Part shown: in pieces, positions 7,079-16,600 of the stretch | Position numbering within the stretch: position 1 is the stretch's first letter | Layout of the letters: each line of letters starts with the position of its first letter | DNA from: CAZIKB01 sp964539665 | GTDB taxonomy: Bacteria; Zhuqueibacterota; Zhuqueibacteria; Oceanimicrobiales; Oceanimicrobiaceae | Length of the DNA stretch: 24,941 nt | Direction of reading: 5' to 3' | Assembly: GCA_964539665.1 (NCBI GenBank) | Contig: CAZIKB010000099.1 | Location: 1 to 24,941, forward strand | Notes under the pieces: generated by a model | Seen by the model: the letters and a program-made list of their open reading frames with translations, nothing else | Databases searched by the model: none | What the model was told of the DNA's origin: nothing | Program-made: the position numbers and the translations under genes

Positions 7079-10000
7079 GATTTAATTCCATCAATCAACT
7101 CGTAAACCACAGGAATCACCACCAATGTCAAGATAGTCGACGCAACCAGTCCGCCAATAACCGCTATGGCCATGGGAGCCCGCAATCGTGCGCCTTCACC
7201 GAGACCGATAGTTAATGGCAGCAGAGCCAGGATAGTGGTGGCGCTGGTCATGAGTATGGGCCGCAAGCGATCCCGTCCCGCTTGTAGAATAGCTTGGCGG
7301 CGAGCTTTGCCGGCTGCCCGTAATCGATTAATGTAGTCTACCAGAACGATTGAGTCGTTGGCCGCAATACCAGCCAGCATGATGATGCCAATATACGCCA
7401 TCACACTGAGCGGTTCACCCACCAGCAAAAACGCAAATACCACCCCGACGCCAGCCAAAGGCAAGGTTAACATAATCGTAAATGGATGTAAAAGACTCTC
7501 GAACAAAGAGGCCAGAACCATGTACACCAGAATTACAGACAAAATGAGCGCAAATTTCAATTGAGAGAAAGATTCCTGCCGGGAAGCTTCTTCGCCAGTA
7601 TAACTTAATTGGTAGCCAGATGGTAGAGGAAAATTGTTGAGGACCGATTCGACAGATTCAATTGCCTGGCTTAATTTCATATCTTTTTGCAATTGTGCGG
7701 TTACATGGGCGACGCGTGACTGGTTGTGCCGTTGAATTTCCCTGGGTCCTTCAGCGGGTATAAGTTTTGCAATGTCGCGCAAACGCAGCAACACACCGCC
7801 AGATGTTCGGATGGTTAAATTCTCCAGCTCGGTATAAGTCATTCGTGGAAACACCACACGTATGTCCCGTTCATTGCCTTCGCTGTAAAAATCTGATACC
7901 ACCTGTCCGGCTAATCGTTGTTGCACGATTTGACCTATTTGCTGGACGTCTAAGCCAAAGTTGGCTGCTAACAGGCGGTCTATTTGTAAATTAACCTCTG
8001 GCAGTCCTTTCTGAAAACTGGTTTCCACTGTATGCAGACCGTTCAACTGTTGCAGAGCCTCGGCCAGGCGTTCGGTGCTTTCCTGCAAAGTTTGCAGGTC
8101 GTTGCCGCGTAATTCGATTGCAATCGGGGCCTTACCCGTGCCTATCGTCTGCTGTAAACTGCTCTCGCGAATATGAAAAGTTGTCATAATACCAGGTAAT
8201 GACAAATGCGGACGGAGTGTATTAATTGCCTCGGACGGCGTCAAACTCTCATTGCCTGCTAACAGGTTCAAGGTTATTTCCGCACGATGTTCACTTTTTT
8301 GCAGTCCGCTGAAAAAAACGTTTTGCGATGACTGCACATTTACAGTAGAAAATATTTGCGCTATTTTCTTATCCAGCGCCTGTCGGGTTCTCTCCTCAAC
8401 GCTGGCAATGACTAAAGCTGTTTTTTCTAACGGCGTACCCGGGGGTAAATCGAGTTCAATCTGTACTTGATTTTCCGAACTACGAGGAACAAATTCAGAA
8501 CCAACGATCGGCAGTAAAACAACTGACAAACCGAACATGAGTACAGCCAGGATAACCACCGCTGGACGGTGATTCATGGCCCAGTTTAACACTTCATCAT
8601 AAAACTTTAATCGTAAGGATTTTTGCTCAAATGAAAGATGCTTTTTCGCAAATAATCGTGCGGATAAGGTCGGAATCAATAAAAAGGCAACCAGCAAGGA
8701 TGAGAGCAGCGAAAACGCCACCACCCAGGCTTGCTCTTTAAATAGTTCAGCGGCGATTCCCTGCACAAATACAATTGGCAGAAAGACTATAATGGTTGTA
8801 AGCGTGGAAGCCACGATGGCAATCCCCACTTCCGTAGAGCCTTTAACGGCCGCTTCGCCGGCCTTTTCGCCTAATTGCCTTCGTCGAAATATGTTTTCAA
8901 TTACGACAATGGCATTGTCCACGAGCATGCCCGCACCTAAAGCCAAACCGCCGAGGGTCATAACGTTGAGCGTTAAATTTTGAAAATACATTAATGTAAA
9001 TGTTGCTAAAATAGAAATCGGGATGGCCAGACTCACAATAAGCGTGGCTCCGAAATTTCGTAAAAATACATACAACACGAGCACCGCTAATATAATTCCA
9101 ATCACGGCCGTAGTCTTCACCTCGCCGATAGCGCCGCCAATAAAAGCGGCCTGACTGTAAATTAGAGAGAAGGTTAAGCCTGTAAATTCGCTTTGCATGC
9201 GCTCGATTTCTTCCTGCACTTGCCGGGCGACTCGTATGGTATTATCTTTTGATTCTTTGTAAATATATAATCCGATACTTTCATGCCCATTTAAGCGTAC
9301 AACATCGGTTCGTTCTTCGGGGGCATACGAGACCCGGGCTACATCGGACAAAAGAATCGGGACTTTATCGGGTGCATAGATTCTTCCTGATTGTTGTATG
9401 CCTGCTAAAGTAGTGTCACTATTGCTGCCATTGGCGCTCTGTTTATACCCCACCACCGTAGCGGCAACCTCGTCGACGTTGGTAAATTTGCCCATACCTT
9501 TTATTAAATAGGCTTTTTCCTGCTGGACTAATTTCCCGCCAGAAGCATTGGCGTTGGCCTGAACAATTTTATTTGAAATGTCTGTTGGAGTTAAATCATA
9601 CGCTGTCAGAAGGTATTCATTTAATTCAACGCGTACTTCTCGCTTGAGTCCGCCGTAAATCTGTACACGCGCCACGCCGTCCAATCGCTCCAGATTGCGC
9701 TTAACGACATTTTCGGCTATGCGCCGCAGTTCATCTAATTCCCGATCGCCCTGTTTTTCGGACGATAACGCATAGATCATGATTGATTCTTCCTGGGGAT
9801 CGTAACGGGCAACGTTAAGCCGATCCACCTCCGGGTCAGATTCAAAGCTGGCGACCTGTTTCTGTACATCCAGCAGCGCGAAATCCATATCAGTACCCCA
9901 GCTAAATGTAGCCGTGACTAACAGGCGTCCTATGCTGCAAACGGACTGTACATCAACAACTTTGCTCACTGTTCCCAGGGCGCCTTCCAGTCTGCGGGCA

Positions 10001-10188
10001 AAGCGTTGTTCCATATCCTGTGGCGAACGCTCGCCGGATTGAATCTCCACGACTATGCGTGGATTGTAAATGGACGGCAGCAAATCAGTTCCCAGGCGTT
10101 CAAATGAGATGTAACCAAGGATGGCTGTGGCCAGCATGAGCATGGTTACGGTAACCGGGAAACGAACGGAAAATTTTGGTAGGTTCAT
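7042..10188 (-). CDS. RND efflux pump inner-membrane permease
   Basis: A 1048-residue AcrB/MdtB-like permease of normal RND length: 12 predicted helices and two large periplasmic loops. The N-terminus MNLPKFSVRFPVTVTML and the segments LPSIYNPRIVVEI and RYDPQEESIMIYAL are typical. TM4 carries GMLVDNAIVVIEN (D424/N425) and TM10 carries GIAANDSIVLVDY (N944/D945). Thus AcrB Asp407 is kept, while Asp408 and Lys940 are replaced, a pattern shared with the fused pump next door and with SwrC-like pumps as I remember them. It starts 5 bases after the adaptor gene stop, with a GGAG ribosome-binding site embedded in the adaptor's last codons, so the two are co-translated. It should use the adaptor and the TolC-like protein upstream to export small molecules or lipids. 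The final residues (TTEQHGSTRRD) are encoded by the CCACGGA repeat. Confidence 0.93.
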   Translation of the reverse strand: MNLPKFSVRFPVTVTMLMLATAILGYISFERLGTDLLPSIYNPRIVVEIQSGERSPQDMEQRFARRLEGALGTVSKVVDVQSVCSIGRLLVTATFSWGTDMDFALLDVQKQVASFESDPEVDRLNVARYDPQEESIMIYALSSEKQGDRELDELRRIAENVVKRNLERLDGVARVQIYGGLKREVRVELNEYLLTAYDLTPTDISNKIVQANANASGGKLVQQEKAYLIKGMGKFTNVDEVAATVVGYKQSANGSNSDTTLAGIQQSGRIYAPDKVPILLSDVARVSYAPEERTDVVRLNGHESIGLYIYKESKDNTIRVARQVQEEIERMQSEFTGLTFSLIYSQAAFIGGAIGEVKTTAVIGIILAVLVLYVFLRNFGATLIVSLAIPISILATFTLMYFQNLTLNVMTLGGLALGAGMLVDNAIVVIENIFRRRQLGEKAGEAAVKGSTEVGIAIVASTLTTIIVFLPIVFVQGIAAELFKEQAWVVAFSLLSSLLVAFLLIPTLSARLFAKKHLSFEQKSLRLKFYDEVLNWAMNHRPAVVILAVLMFGLSVVLLPIVGSEFVPRSSENQVQIELDLPPGTPLEKTALVIASVEERTRQALDKKIAQIFSTVNVQSSQNVFFSGLQKSEHRAEITLNLLAGNESLTPSEAINTLRPHLSLPGIMTTFHIRESSLQQTIGTGKAPIAIELRGNDLQTLQESTERLAEALQQLNGLHTVETSFQKGLPEVNLQIDRLLAANFGLDVQQIGQIVQQRLAGQVVSDFYSEGNERDIRVVFPRMTYTELENLTIRTSGGVLLRLRDIAKLIPAEGPREIQRHNQSRVAHVTAQLQKDMKLSQAIESVESVLNNFPLPSGYQLSYTGEEASRQESFSQLKFALILSVILVYMVLASLFESLLHPFTIMLTLPLAGVGVVFAFLLVGEPLSVMAYIGIIMLAGIAANDSIVLVDYINRLRAAGKARRQAILQAGRDRLRPILMTSATTILALLPLTIGLGEGARLRAPMAIAVIGGLVASTILTLVVIPVVYELIDGIKSTTEQHGSTRRD

Positions 10189-10193
10189 ATTTA

Positions 10194-11252
10194 TTACTCC
10201 GTCACTCGCACTTTAGATTTATCTCTCAACGTCTCGTGCCCTTTAACAACCAAACGTTCATCTTCAGCCAGGCCTTCTAAAATTTCAATATCTTCCCGGG
10301 TTTCGATGCCAGTGGTCACTTCCCGTAATTCTGCGCTCACTCCCTGGACAACGAAAACAATTGGGCGATTGTCACGCGTTTGTAACGCGCTTTTCGGAAT
10401 AATCACCGCATTCGGATGATTTTCTACAATTATATCTGTTTTCACAAACATGCCAGGTCGCAGTCGTCGTTTATCATTGGCAGTCTGAATAGTTGCAGAA
10501 AATGTTCGAGTTTGGGGATCAATCGTTGGATCAATGGCTGTTACACGTCCTTGAAATACTTCGTCAGGTAAAGCGTAATTGGTTATATTTACCTTCTGCC
10601 CGGTTTGAATTCGATTGAGATCGGAGTTGGGTAGATTGACTTGTACAACCACAGAGGTGTAATCCATGATGGTGCATAGTTGAAAGCCTGCGGGAATTAA
10701 TGCACCATCGACGTTGGTTTGCAAATTTGTGATGATACCTGCAATGGGCGACCGAAGTTTCAGCTTTTCTACTCTTAACTGAGCAGCCTCATAATTTAAT
10801 CGGGCATCTAATTCAGTGCGACGGGCAATTTCAAGCTCTTTTTCAGTTACGCCCCCTTCTTTGAAAAGCGCCTCTTGTTTTTCGAGCTCGCGGGCAGCAT
10901 TGTTCATGGCCAATTTGTGTGATTCTACTCTAACCTCCAGTAGATATTCCTGATTTTCTATTTCTGCCAAAAGTTGTTCAGCCTTGACCGGCGCTCCTGC
11001 GGCAAACAAGACGCCATTATTATGTGTTAAGTGTAATATCCCCTGCACCTGTGCAACTACCTTTTCTTCGCGATTGGCGCGCAGAGTGCCGGTTGCTGAA
11101 ACAAACTCGGCGATAGGTCCCAGTTTAACTTTTTCCACTACAACAGGCATGGTCAGGTCCGCGGCCGATTTGTCATCATCGCCATTACAGGCAAATTGAA
11201 TTAACAAAAAACAGATTAATGTGATTTTTAAATGCGTATTCAGGAATTTCAT
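10194..11252 (-). CDS. RND efflux periplasmic adaptor lipoprotein (HlyD/AcrA family)
   Basis: A membrane fusion protein of 352 residues. The start is taken at 11252 (MKFLNTH), not the in-frame ATG at 11264, because GGGAGTT lies just upstream of it at ideal spacing and the first ATG overlaps that site. A hydrophobic signal ends at FAC with C22 as a likely lipidation site; the -3 residue Q is atypical for a lipobox. Order of domains: a barrel-sandwich half (ATGTLRANREEKVVAQVQG), a helical hairpin at ~90-155 rich in Glu, Lys and Leu (SHKLAMNNAARELEKQEALF), the second half (LRSPIAGIITN), a beta-barrel (VNLPNSDLNRIQTGQKVNI) and a C-terminal membrane-proximal domain (VIIPKSALQTRDNRPIVFVV). It should bridge the RND pump encoded immediately downstream and the outer-membrane channel at 11773-13290. 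Confidence 0.92.
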   Translation of the reverse strand: MKFLNTHLKITLICFLLIQFACNGDDDKSAADLTMPVVVEKVKLGPIAEFVSATGTLRANREEKVVAQVQGILHLTHNNGVLFAAGAPVKAEQLLAEIENQEYLLEVRVESHKLAMNNAARELEKQEALFKEGGVTEKELEIARRTELDARLNYEAAQLRVEKLKLRSPIAGIITNLQTNVDGALIPAGFQLCTIMDYTSVVVQVNLPNSDLNRIQTGQKVNITNYALPDEVFQGRVTAIDPTIDPQTRTFSATIQTANDKRRLRPGMFVKTDIIVENHPNAVIIPKSALQTRDNRPIVFVVQGVSAELREVTTGIETREDIEILEGLAEDERLVVKGHETLRDKSKVRVTE

Positions 11253-11320
11253 TATAACTCCCATTTTTTATTTTTTAATAACTAACTAAACGATAGTAAT
11301 AATGTTAGAGTGATCCTGCC

Positions 11321-11349
11321 ATTGCGAGCGCCGTATTGGCGCTGGCAAT
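11321..11349. repeat. REP-like hairpin (ATTGCGAGCGCC...)
   Basis: ATTGCGAGCGCC at 11321-11332 pairs with GGCGCTGGCAAT at 11338-11349 across a 5-base loop, with one G-G mismatch. A second hairpin, GCAATCG-TCT-CGATTGC, lies at 11434-11450. Motifs of the form ATTGCGAG...GCAATCTC are widespread dispersed bacterial intergenic repeats. The 520-bp gap 11253-11772 contains these, the terminator-like hairpin and the GTCATTC element, and no gene. Confidence 0.55.
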
Positions 11350-11546
11350 CTCCTATTTACTAATTTCTGAGTTCCCAAAAAGCAGACCGCCACGTCTCTT
11401 AGTTATTCTGAGAAAATGCTCGGTTTTTGTAACGCAATCGTCTCGATTGCCACAGCGTTTCTTTCAAATAAAACAACCGCGTGGGCTGTGATTGCTTTCA
11501 GGGAACGCTGACCCCGAAAAGCATTCGTGATTAGCGTTTGTTCGAC

Positions 11547-11585
11547 GAAAAAAGAAACTAACTTTTTTAAAAAGGTCAGTTTCTT
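11547..11585 (-). terminator. probable rho-independent terminator after the tolC-like gene
   Basis: Read on the minus strand, AAGAAACTGACCTTTTT is followed directly by AAAAAAGTTAGTTTCTT (right arm 11569-11585, left arm 11552-11568), pairing fully if G-U is allowed. The bases following the stem are T's to 11548. The stem is A/T-rich for a terminator, so strength is uncertain. It lies ~190 bp downstream of the outer-membrane channel gene and would separate its transcript from the adaptor/RND genes. Confidence 0.5.
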
Positions 11586-11617
11586 AGATGCTTCTATGGA
11601 AACATCTCAAACTAAGT

Positions 11618-11687
11618 GTCATTCAGGAGGAATCTTGTTAGTTTATAACCACACTACAATTTATTAACAAGATTCTTCCTGAATGAC
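11618..11687. repeat. GTCATTC inverted-repeat element (MITE/REP-like)
   Basis: The left arm 11618-11640 begins GTCATTCAGGAGG and ends AATCTTGTTA. The right arm 11665-11687 begins TAACAAGATTCTTCC and ends TGAATGAC. The 23-bp arms are inverted with one mismatch around a 24-bp loop. It belongs to the same family as 6871-6960 and the solo arm at 1119-1137. It encodes nothing. Function is unknown; it may be a non-autonomous element or a transcript-stabilising hairpin. Confidence 0.7.
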
Positions 11688-11772
11688 ATCATCTCCTCGT
11701 TTGCTGTAGGGAAAACCTCTTTGCTTTGTATACATATTTCACAATACCCTTAGTTCCCAGTACCTTAATCCA

Positions 11773-13290
11773 TCACTTCTCCTCAACTTCATTCTGCACC
11801 GGCTGGTTCTTTTCAAAATCCCACAAGGTTTTGCGACGTAAGTCAGACAAAGCCTGCTTATAGTCGATAATTGCATTAAGGGAATTAATGCGAGCCTGCG
11901 TCAATCGATTTTGCTCAAGCGCTAAATCCTGGGTACTTAAGTCGCCGTTTTCAAATTTAAGCAGACTAATTTGATAGCTTTTCTCGGCTAACTCTTCACT
12001 GCGTTTGGTGATATCAATCCTTTGCTGGGCTGATTTCAGATTGCGCACGACAGCTCTAATTTCCTGCTTAATTGTTTCAATTCGATTCTTTTGAGTCAAA
12101 CGGTTGCTTTCCAAATTGGCTTTTGCTGCCTGAACCTGGTAGGAATTTTTATTCCAGTCCCAGAGGGGAATGTTCAGGCTTAAGGTTACACTTCTATCAT
12201 CGGCAAAATTTTTAAAGGCGTTGGCAAAAGCGCTGTCACGTTGAAATATTCCGTAGCTAATATTAAGCTCGCCTTTAATCTCCCTGAGAGCGTCTGTTTC
12301 TTTAACACTGATAGTACTTAACTCCAAATCAATTTCATCTGTTCGCAATTCTGTACGGCGTTTAAGCGCTTCTTGCATTGCCTTTTCGAGCGTTACATCT
12401 ATGATTTTATATGTAAGTATTGTGGTGGCTTGAACAGATTCCTCTATGGGTAAACCGATAAGCTGCTTGAACGAATCTTCTGTGCCTTGTAGTGAAGCCT
12501 CGCTGGCTGCAGCCCGGTTACGAGCGTCTGCTAAATCCACTTCCAACCGCAAAACTTCAACTTCAGGTAATAAACCAGCCTGCTGTTTCAGATTGGCGAT
12601 ACGGTAAGCATTTTCAGACTGTTCAACCTGGGCTAAATCTATTTCCAACTGCTTCTGCGCCCGAAATAAATTGTAGAAATTTGCAGTAACATTGTGAATA
12701 ATATCTAACTGGGTTCTGGTATAAATTTGCTGCGTTTTTTTTAAGTTGAGCTCGGCTTTGTGAAATTCCGTGCTTAAACGGTTTAAAGTAAATAAGGGCT
12801 GCCTGAATCGCAGTCGTAATTGTGGGGAATACTCAATAGGGTCTTCGAATATGTGAATTGTATCTTCTATTCTTTTAGGAATTCTCCCGTATTGTTGAAA
12901 CCTTTGAAATACACCAACAAGTGAAACCACTCCGTCAGTCAGCTTAATCGGCTGGTTAATATATAATTCTGCCTGCATATCCAAAAACTTTTGTCGATCA
13001 AAGCTGAAAGAGCCACCGCTTAATGCGGTTTGCCTTTCATTGTCCTGATAGTTTGGCAATCTCGATAATACTAACTCACTATTGCTTTTTAAACCAGCCT
13101 GAGCTGCTCTTAGTCCCATTTCAGAATTTATGAGTGACTGTTCCAGGCGTGCAGCATCAAAGCTTTGGCCAAGAGCAATATTTATACTCTCTTCCAGGGT
13201 CAGAATTCGAGGGCTTTGGGCGTAAACAGAAATGGCTACTATTGTAGATAGTAAAAAAGATAAAAAGATTATAACTTGCTTTTTTTTCAT
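11773..13290 (-). CDS. TolC-family outer-membrane efflux channel
   Basis: A 505-residue protein with a classical signal peptide: MKKKQ, a hydrophobic core, and VYAQ with likely cleavage after residue ~24-25. It has two outer-membrane-efflux repeats, each starting with a LxLEESINIALGQS-like or LEKAMQEALKRRTELR-like helix (residues ~34-50 and ~303-320). These are followed by long Gln/Leu/Ala/Glu-rich coiled coils such as LEVDLADARNRAAASEA and the C-terminal helix ending in YKQALSDLRR. Length fits the family. GGAG lies ~9 bases upstream of the ATG. The adaptor and RND genes that would dock on it lie downstream, but the gap contains a terminator-like hairpin. The two transcripts may therefore be separate, and the channel could serve both RND pumps and the upstream ABC system. 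Confidence 0.9.
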   Translation of the reverse strand: MKKKQVIIFLSFLLSTIVAISVYAQSPRILTLEESINIALGQSFDAARLEQSLINSEMGLRAAQAGLKSNSELVLSRLPNYQDNERQTALSGGSFSFDRQKFLDMQAELYINQPIKLTDGVVSLVGVFQRFQQYGRIPKRIEDTIHIFEDPIEYSPQLRLRFRQPLFTLNRLSTEFHKAELNLKKTQQIYTRTQLDIIHNVTANFYNLFRAQKQLEIDLAQVEQSENAYRIANLKQQAGLLPEVEVLRLEVDLADARNRAAASEASLQGTEDSFKQLIGLPIEESVQATTILTYKIIDVTLEKAMQEALKRRTELRTDEIDLELSTISVKETDALREIKGELNISYGIFQRDSAFANAFKNFADDRSVTLSLNIPLWDWNKNSYQVQAAKANLESNRLTQKNRIETIKQEIRAVVRNLKSAQQRIDITKRSEELAEKSYQISLLKFENGDLSTQDLALEQNRLTQARINSLNAIIDYKQALSDLRRKTLWDFEKNQPVQNEVEEK

Positions 13291-13358
13291 AAAATTTTCT
13301 CCACACTTATTTCATGACTATAACGTTTACCCATTTTACTCCGCAAGCTTCTAAGAAT

Positions 13359-13626
13359 TTTTGACAGGTCGTAGAGCCCGATTTATCGGGGATTACAGGA
13401 TACACAAGATAATTATCATGTGAATCACTATTAATTATTGTGATAATCACAATTTTATTAAATGTCTTTTGAAAACCATTTAAAAACGAATAATAAATAC
13501 ATCAACTCATTATTATGATGATATTTAAGCTCGATTTTGTTATTTAAGGTTGTTAAAGCTTAAACTCGCTGTTTTTAGTGTTTTTGAATAATTAAAATCC
13601 AGTAAATCCTGTTCATCCTGTCAAAA
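13359..13626. repeat. 268-bp intergenic element with TTTTGACAGG ends
   Basis: The ends are perfect 10-bp inverted repeats, TTTTGACAGG at 13359-13368 and CCTGTCAAAA at 13617-13626. Inside the left end lie a palindrome CCCGATTTATCGGG (13377-13390) and GATTACAGGATACACA. Inside the right end is AATCCTGTTCATCCTG, so ACAGGAT motifs recur in inverted orientation near both termini. It fills most of the 346-bp gap and ends 11 bases from the permease stop codon. Repeats of the GATTxACAGGATxxACAGGAT type are dispersed in many bacterial genomes. No transposase is present, so it is at most a non-autonomous element. Confidence 0.5.
13437..13453. promoter_or_regulatory. 17-bp palindrome upstream of the tolC-like gene
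   Basis: ATTGTGAT-A-ATCACAAT is a perfect 8-bp inverted repeat around one base, ~147 bp before the tolC-like start. It resembles a repressor operator. The TGTGA/TCACA half-sites are 3 bases apart, not the 6 needed for CRP. It lies within the repeat element, so a role specific to this gene is uncertain. Confidence 0.3.
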
Positions 13627-13636
13627 CACCATGCGC

Positions 13637-16600
13637 TCATTCCACAAACTCCCATCGAATTGCATCTGCAACCAGGTAACCACTGCCAGTATCAGCCAGT
13701 TCGACGACCGCGTTTTCGTTTTTCACAAATTGAAATCGTCCAAGAGGATACCAACCATCGGCCGTTGCTTCTGGTTTAAATTCAATTGGAAATGTGCCCT
13801 CTGCACTGGTAACCTCAATTTTAAAAATTCGGCTGAGTCTTCGCCGTATCCAGGATTTGTCTGCTCGAAAGTAAAAGCTGAGTTCATATTCACCACCACG
13901 GGGTACCACAGTTTCCCAACGGGCTGGATAGGCGCCGCTGCCTGCACGTTTCATTCGCCAGCCAAAGTAGTATTTGCCAAAGGCATAAGGATTCGTACGT
14001 GCCCACCAGGTTTTTCCCTTGGATGGCGGCCTTAAATACTGGGCTTCAGTACTCACCGGTGTAAAAAATCCTTCGTCCTGGTCGTCAATAACAAAAGAAA
14101 GCGAATCGATTGTGGATGAGACTGTGAAAGTTGTATCACTTGGTGTTTTTCGTAATATTCGGTTGGCTATGGAAATCTGCTTTTTAATCCTGCCACGATT
14201 GCGGGAAAAATACGGAATCACTTCGATATCTTTAGGTTCTTCTGAAACGACAAAATGAACTTCTTTTTCTTCGTAACTGCCAAGTTTAAGATTTCTGCGA
14301 ATTTTGTCATTTTTTGTCGCACAAACCAGGCGTACAAAACCCTCGCCTTTTTCACCATTTTGCACGCGTGTGCTGACCTTGTAAACGATATTCATTTTGC
14401 CGGTATCGTATTTTTCAGCTTTAGCCAGTGTAATGCGATAGCCCGGGAACGTTGCCAGATCAAACCATTGTTTGAAATAATCATCAACATTTTCCTGAGA
14501 GAATGAGCGGACTACATCGAGCATTATTTCACGGTCGACTTTTTTATAAAGAAAATCCCGGCTTAATTGTTGGAGAGCCTTTTTATAATTTTTTGCTCCA
14601 ATTCTCTCACTCAACATTTGTAGAATGGGTGGCGCTTTAAAATCGACACAGGCGCGGTATAATTTGCCTTCGTTTTCTGGTCGAATCTCAGCAAGTGGGA
14701 ATTTATTGAGCGCGGTAATGACTGTGTCAATTTCTATTCCGTAACGGCGACGAACCGCCCAGTTCCATTCATTTTGACGCATTCGATCGTAACTGCTGAG
14801 TGCAGTATTCCAACGATCCGGGTAAAACAGGTCGCGTATTTGGCGTTCACTGGATTCGAAAAATTGCAATTCAAGCGCCCGGTCTAAAACGGGATCGGTT
14901 ATGTCTAACTGAAAATGCAAATAATTTTTAATGGGTGAGGTTAAGCTGCCATCGCGACGCCAGACTGAGCCGGATAGAAAAATATCCAGCACGTTATCAA
15001 TAAAAACATCTCTTTTGATGCGTTTAGGCGAATCGTCCCGGCCACGCCTTTTGGCTCGTTTGGTTTTATCCTCCACTTCTTTTTTTAGTCGTCTGCTGGC
15101 TAAGGTCACTTCGTCGATCATGATAATACCCGGTTGCACAAGTACATTATTCAGGCCATGTCGATTAGCATAAACCTGCATTTGTAGAGGAACTTCAACT
15201 AAAGCCAGTTTTTTATAAGGATAGGCTACCCCGGTCACATCTTCGAAAATACCTAATATGGTTTCGACCGCTTCATAGCAAGTGTCGGCAACGTCAGCGA
15301 AAATATCGTAATCAAGCAAATGCTTGTCATGGAAATATATTTCTATTTCGGTTTGGCTGAACTGATGGGCCAATCGATTATAAGGACCGATATTAAGAGA
15401 AAATCCGGGCACTGGAGTTCGAACCTTAAAATGGTGAATTGCTTTACTTCCCTCTAACCGTCTTTCACTTTTTTCCCCCTGCGTAACCACACTTAGTTCC
15501 TTAGCTGTTTGAATCTGAAAATTTGCGGTTGCGAAATATTTGGGTCGCGGTGATGAAAATTGATAACCTGCCGCGGCCCCTGGCACAGGATACCAGCCGC
15601 ATTGTGCTGGCAGCACTGCAAAGTCCTGACTAAGCCAGGCAGACATGTTGCCCTGAATCCAGGGTCCATTACTTTTGTCGATGATGCCTTTTTCATCGGG
15701 CAGCCGATCAAGCATGAATTTATCCGCATCGATACTGCCGGCATAAGATATTTGAATCGTATCTGTGGAAGTTGGCTGTAAAACCTGGCTGACTAAATCC
15801 AAACGCAGGAGTTGATGTTCCTGAGTGAATTCAATGGGCGAACCATCTTGCCTAAACACTTGCGACACCCGCAAAGCGCTGTTGAGAGCAAAAATGAGCT
15901 GTTCTAACGATTGCGGATTTGGATTTGAAAGGGCTAATTTTACCAAAACTTGTAATGGCGCATTTTTTTTCTCACCAAATTTTATATTAAAATCATAGTG
16001 GGCTACTTTACAGATTGGTTCAGCAAGCCATTCTTTTTGAAAGGTAAAGTCGTATTCTCGCTCTTGCTGTAAAGCCTTCTGATTGTGAATTATAGAATAA
16101 CCTACACCGGCCGCCAGCAACAGAAATGCAACCGCACATACCTGAGAAATACGCTGTGACCAAACGGACTGCCTTAAGCGTGGATAAAGCAGGATGGAAA
16201 ATCCAAGTAGAGAAAAGGCGAGCACAATATAGAACAGACGCTGCCAGAGAATCGTTTGAATATCCCCAAAGCCAACTAAATCACTCCAAAATAAAGGAGC
16301 AAAAAAACAACCATAGTCCAGAAGCCCGTGGAATTTGTGATGAAAATAGAACCAGATGGCAGATACATAACCTAAAGACAAAATAATAGCCAGGGCTTGT
16401 GAGCGTAATAAACTGACCAGGAAAAACACAAAAGCGATAATAAAAATAATCGATGGTAAAGTGGCAATAGCAAAATATTTGATAAAAGGCAGAATGTTGA
16501 AACCGGCGCCGGTAAAAATGATTTTGATGACCCGACCTGTTCCCGCGAGAAATAGCAAAAACAGATTCAGGTACATTAGCGCACTTACCACCCCGAAATA

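Noticed and set aside
13437..13453. CRP/FNR binding site
   Set aside because: The TGTGA and TCACA half-sites are separated by 3 bases; CRP needs 6, and FNR half-sites differ (TTGAT).
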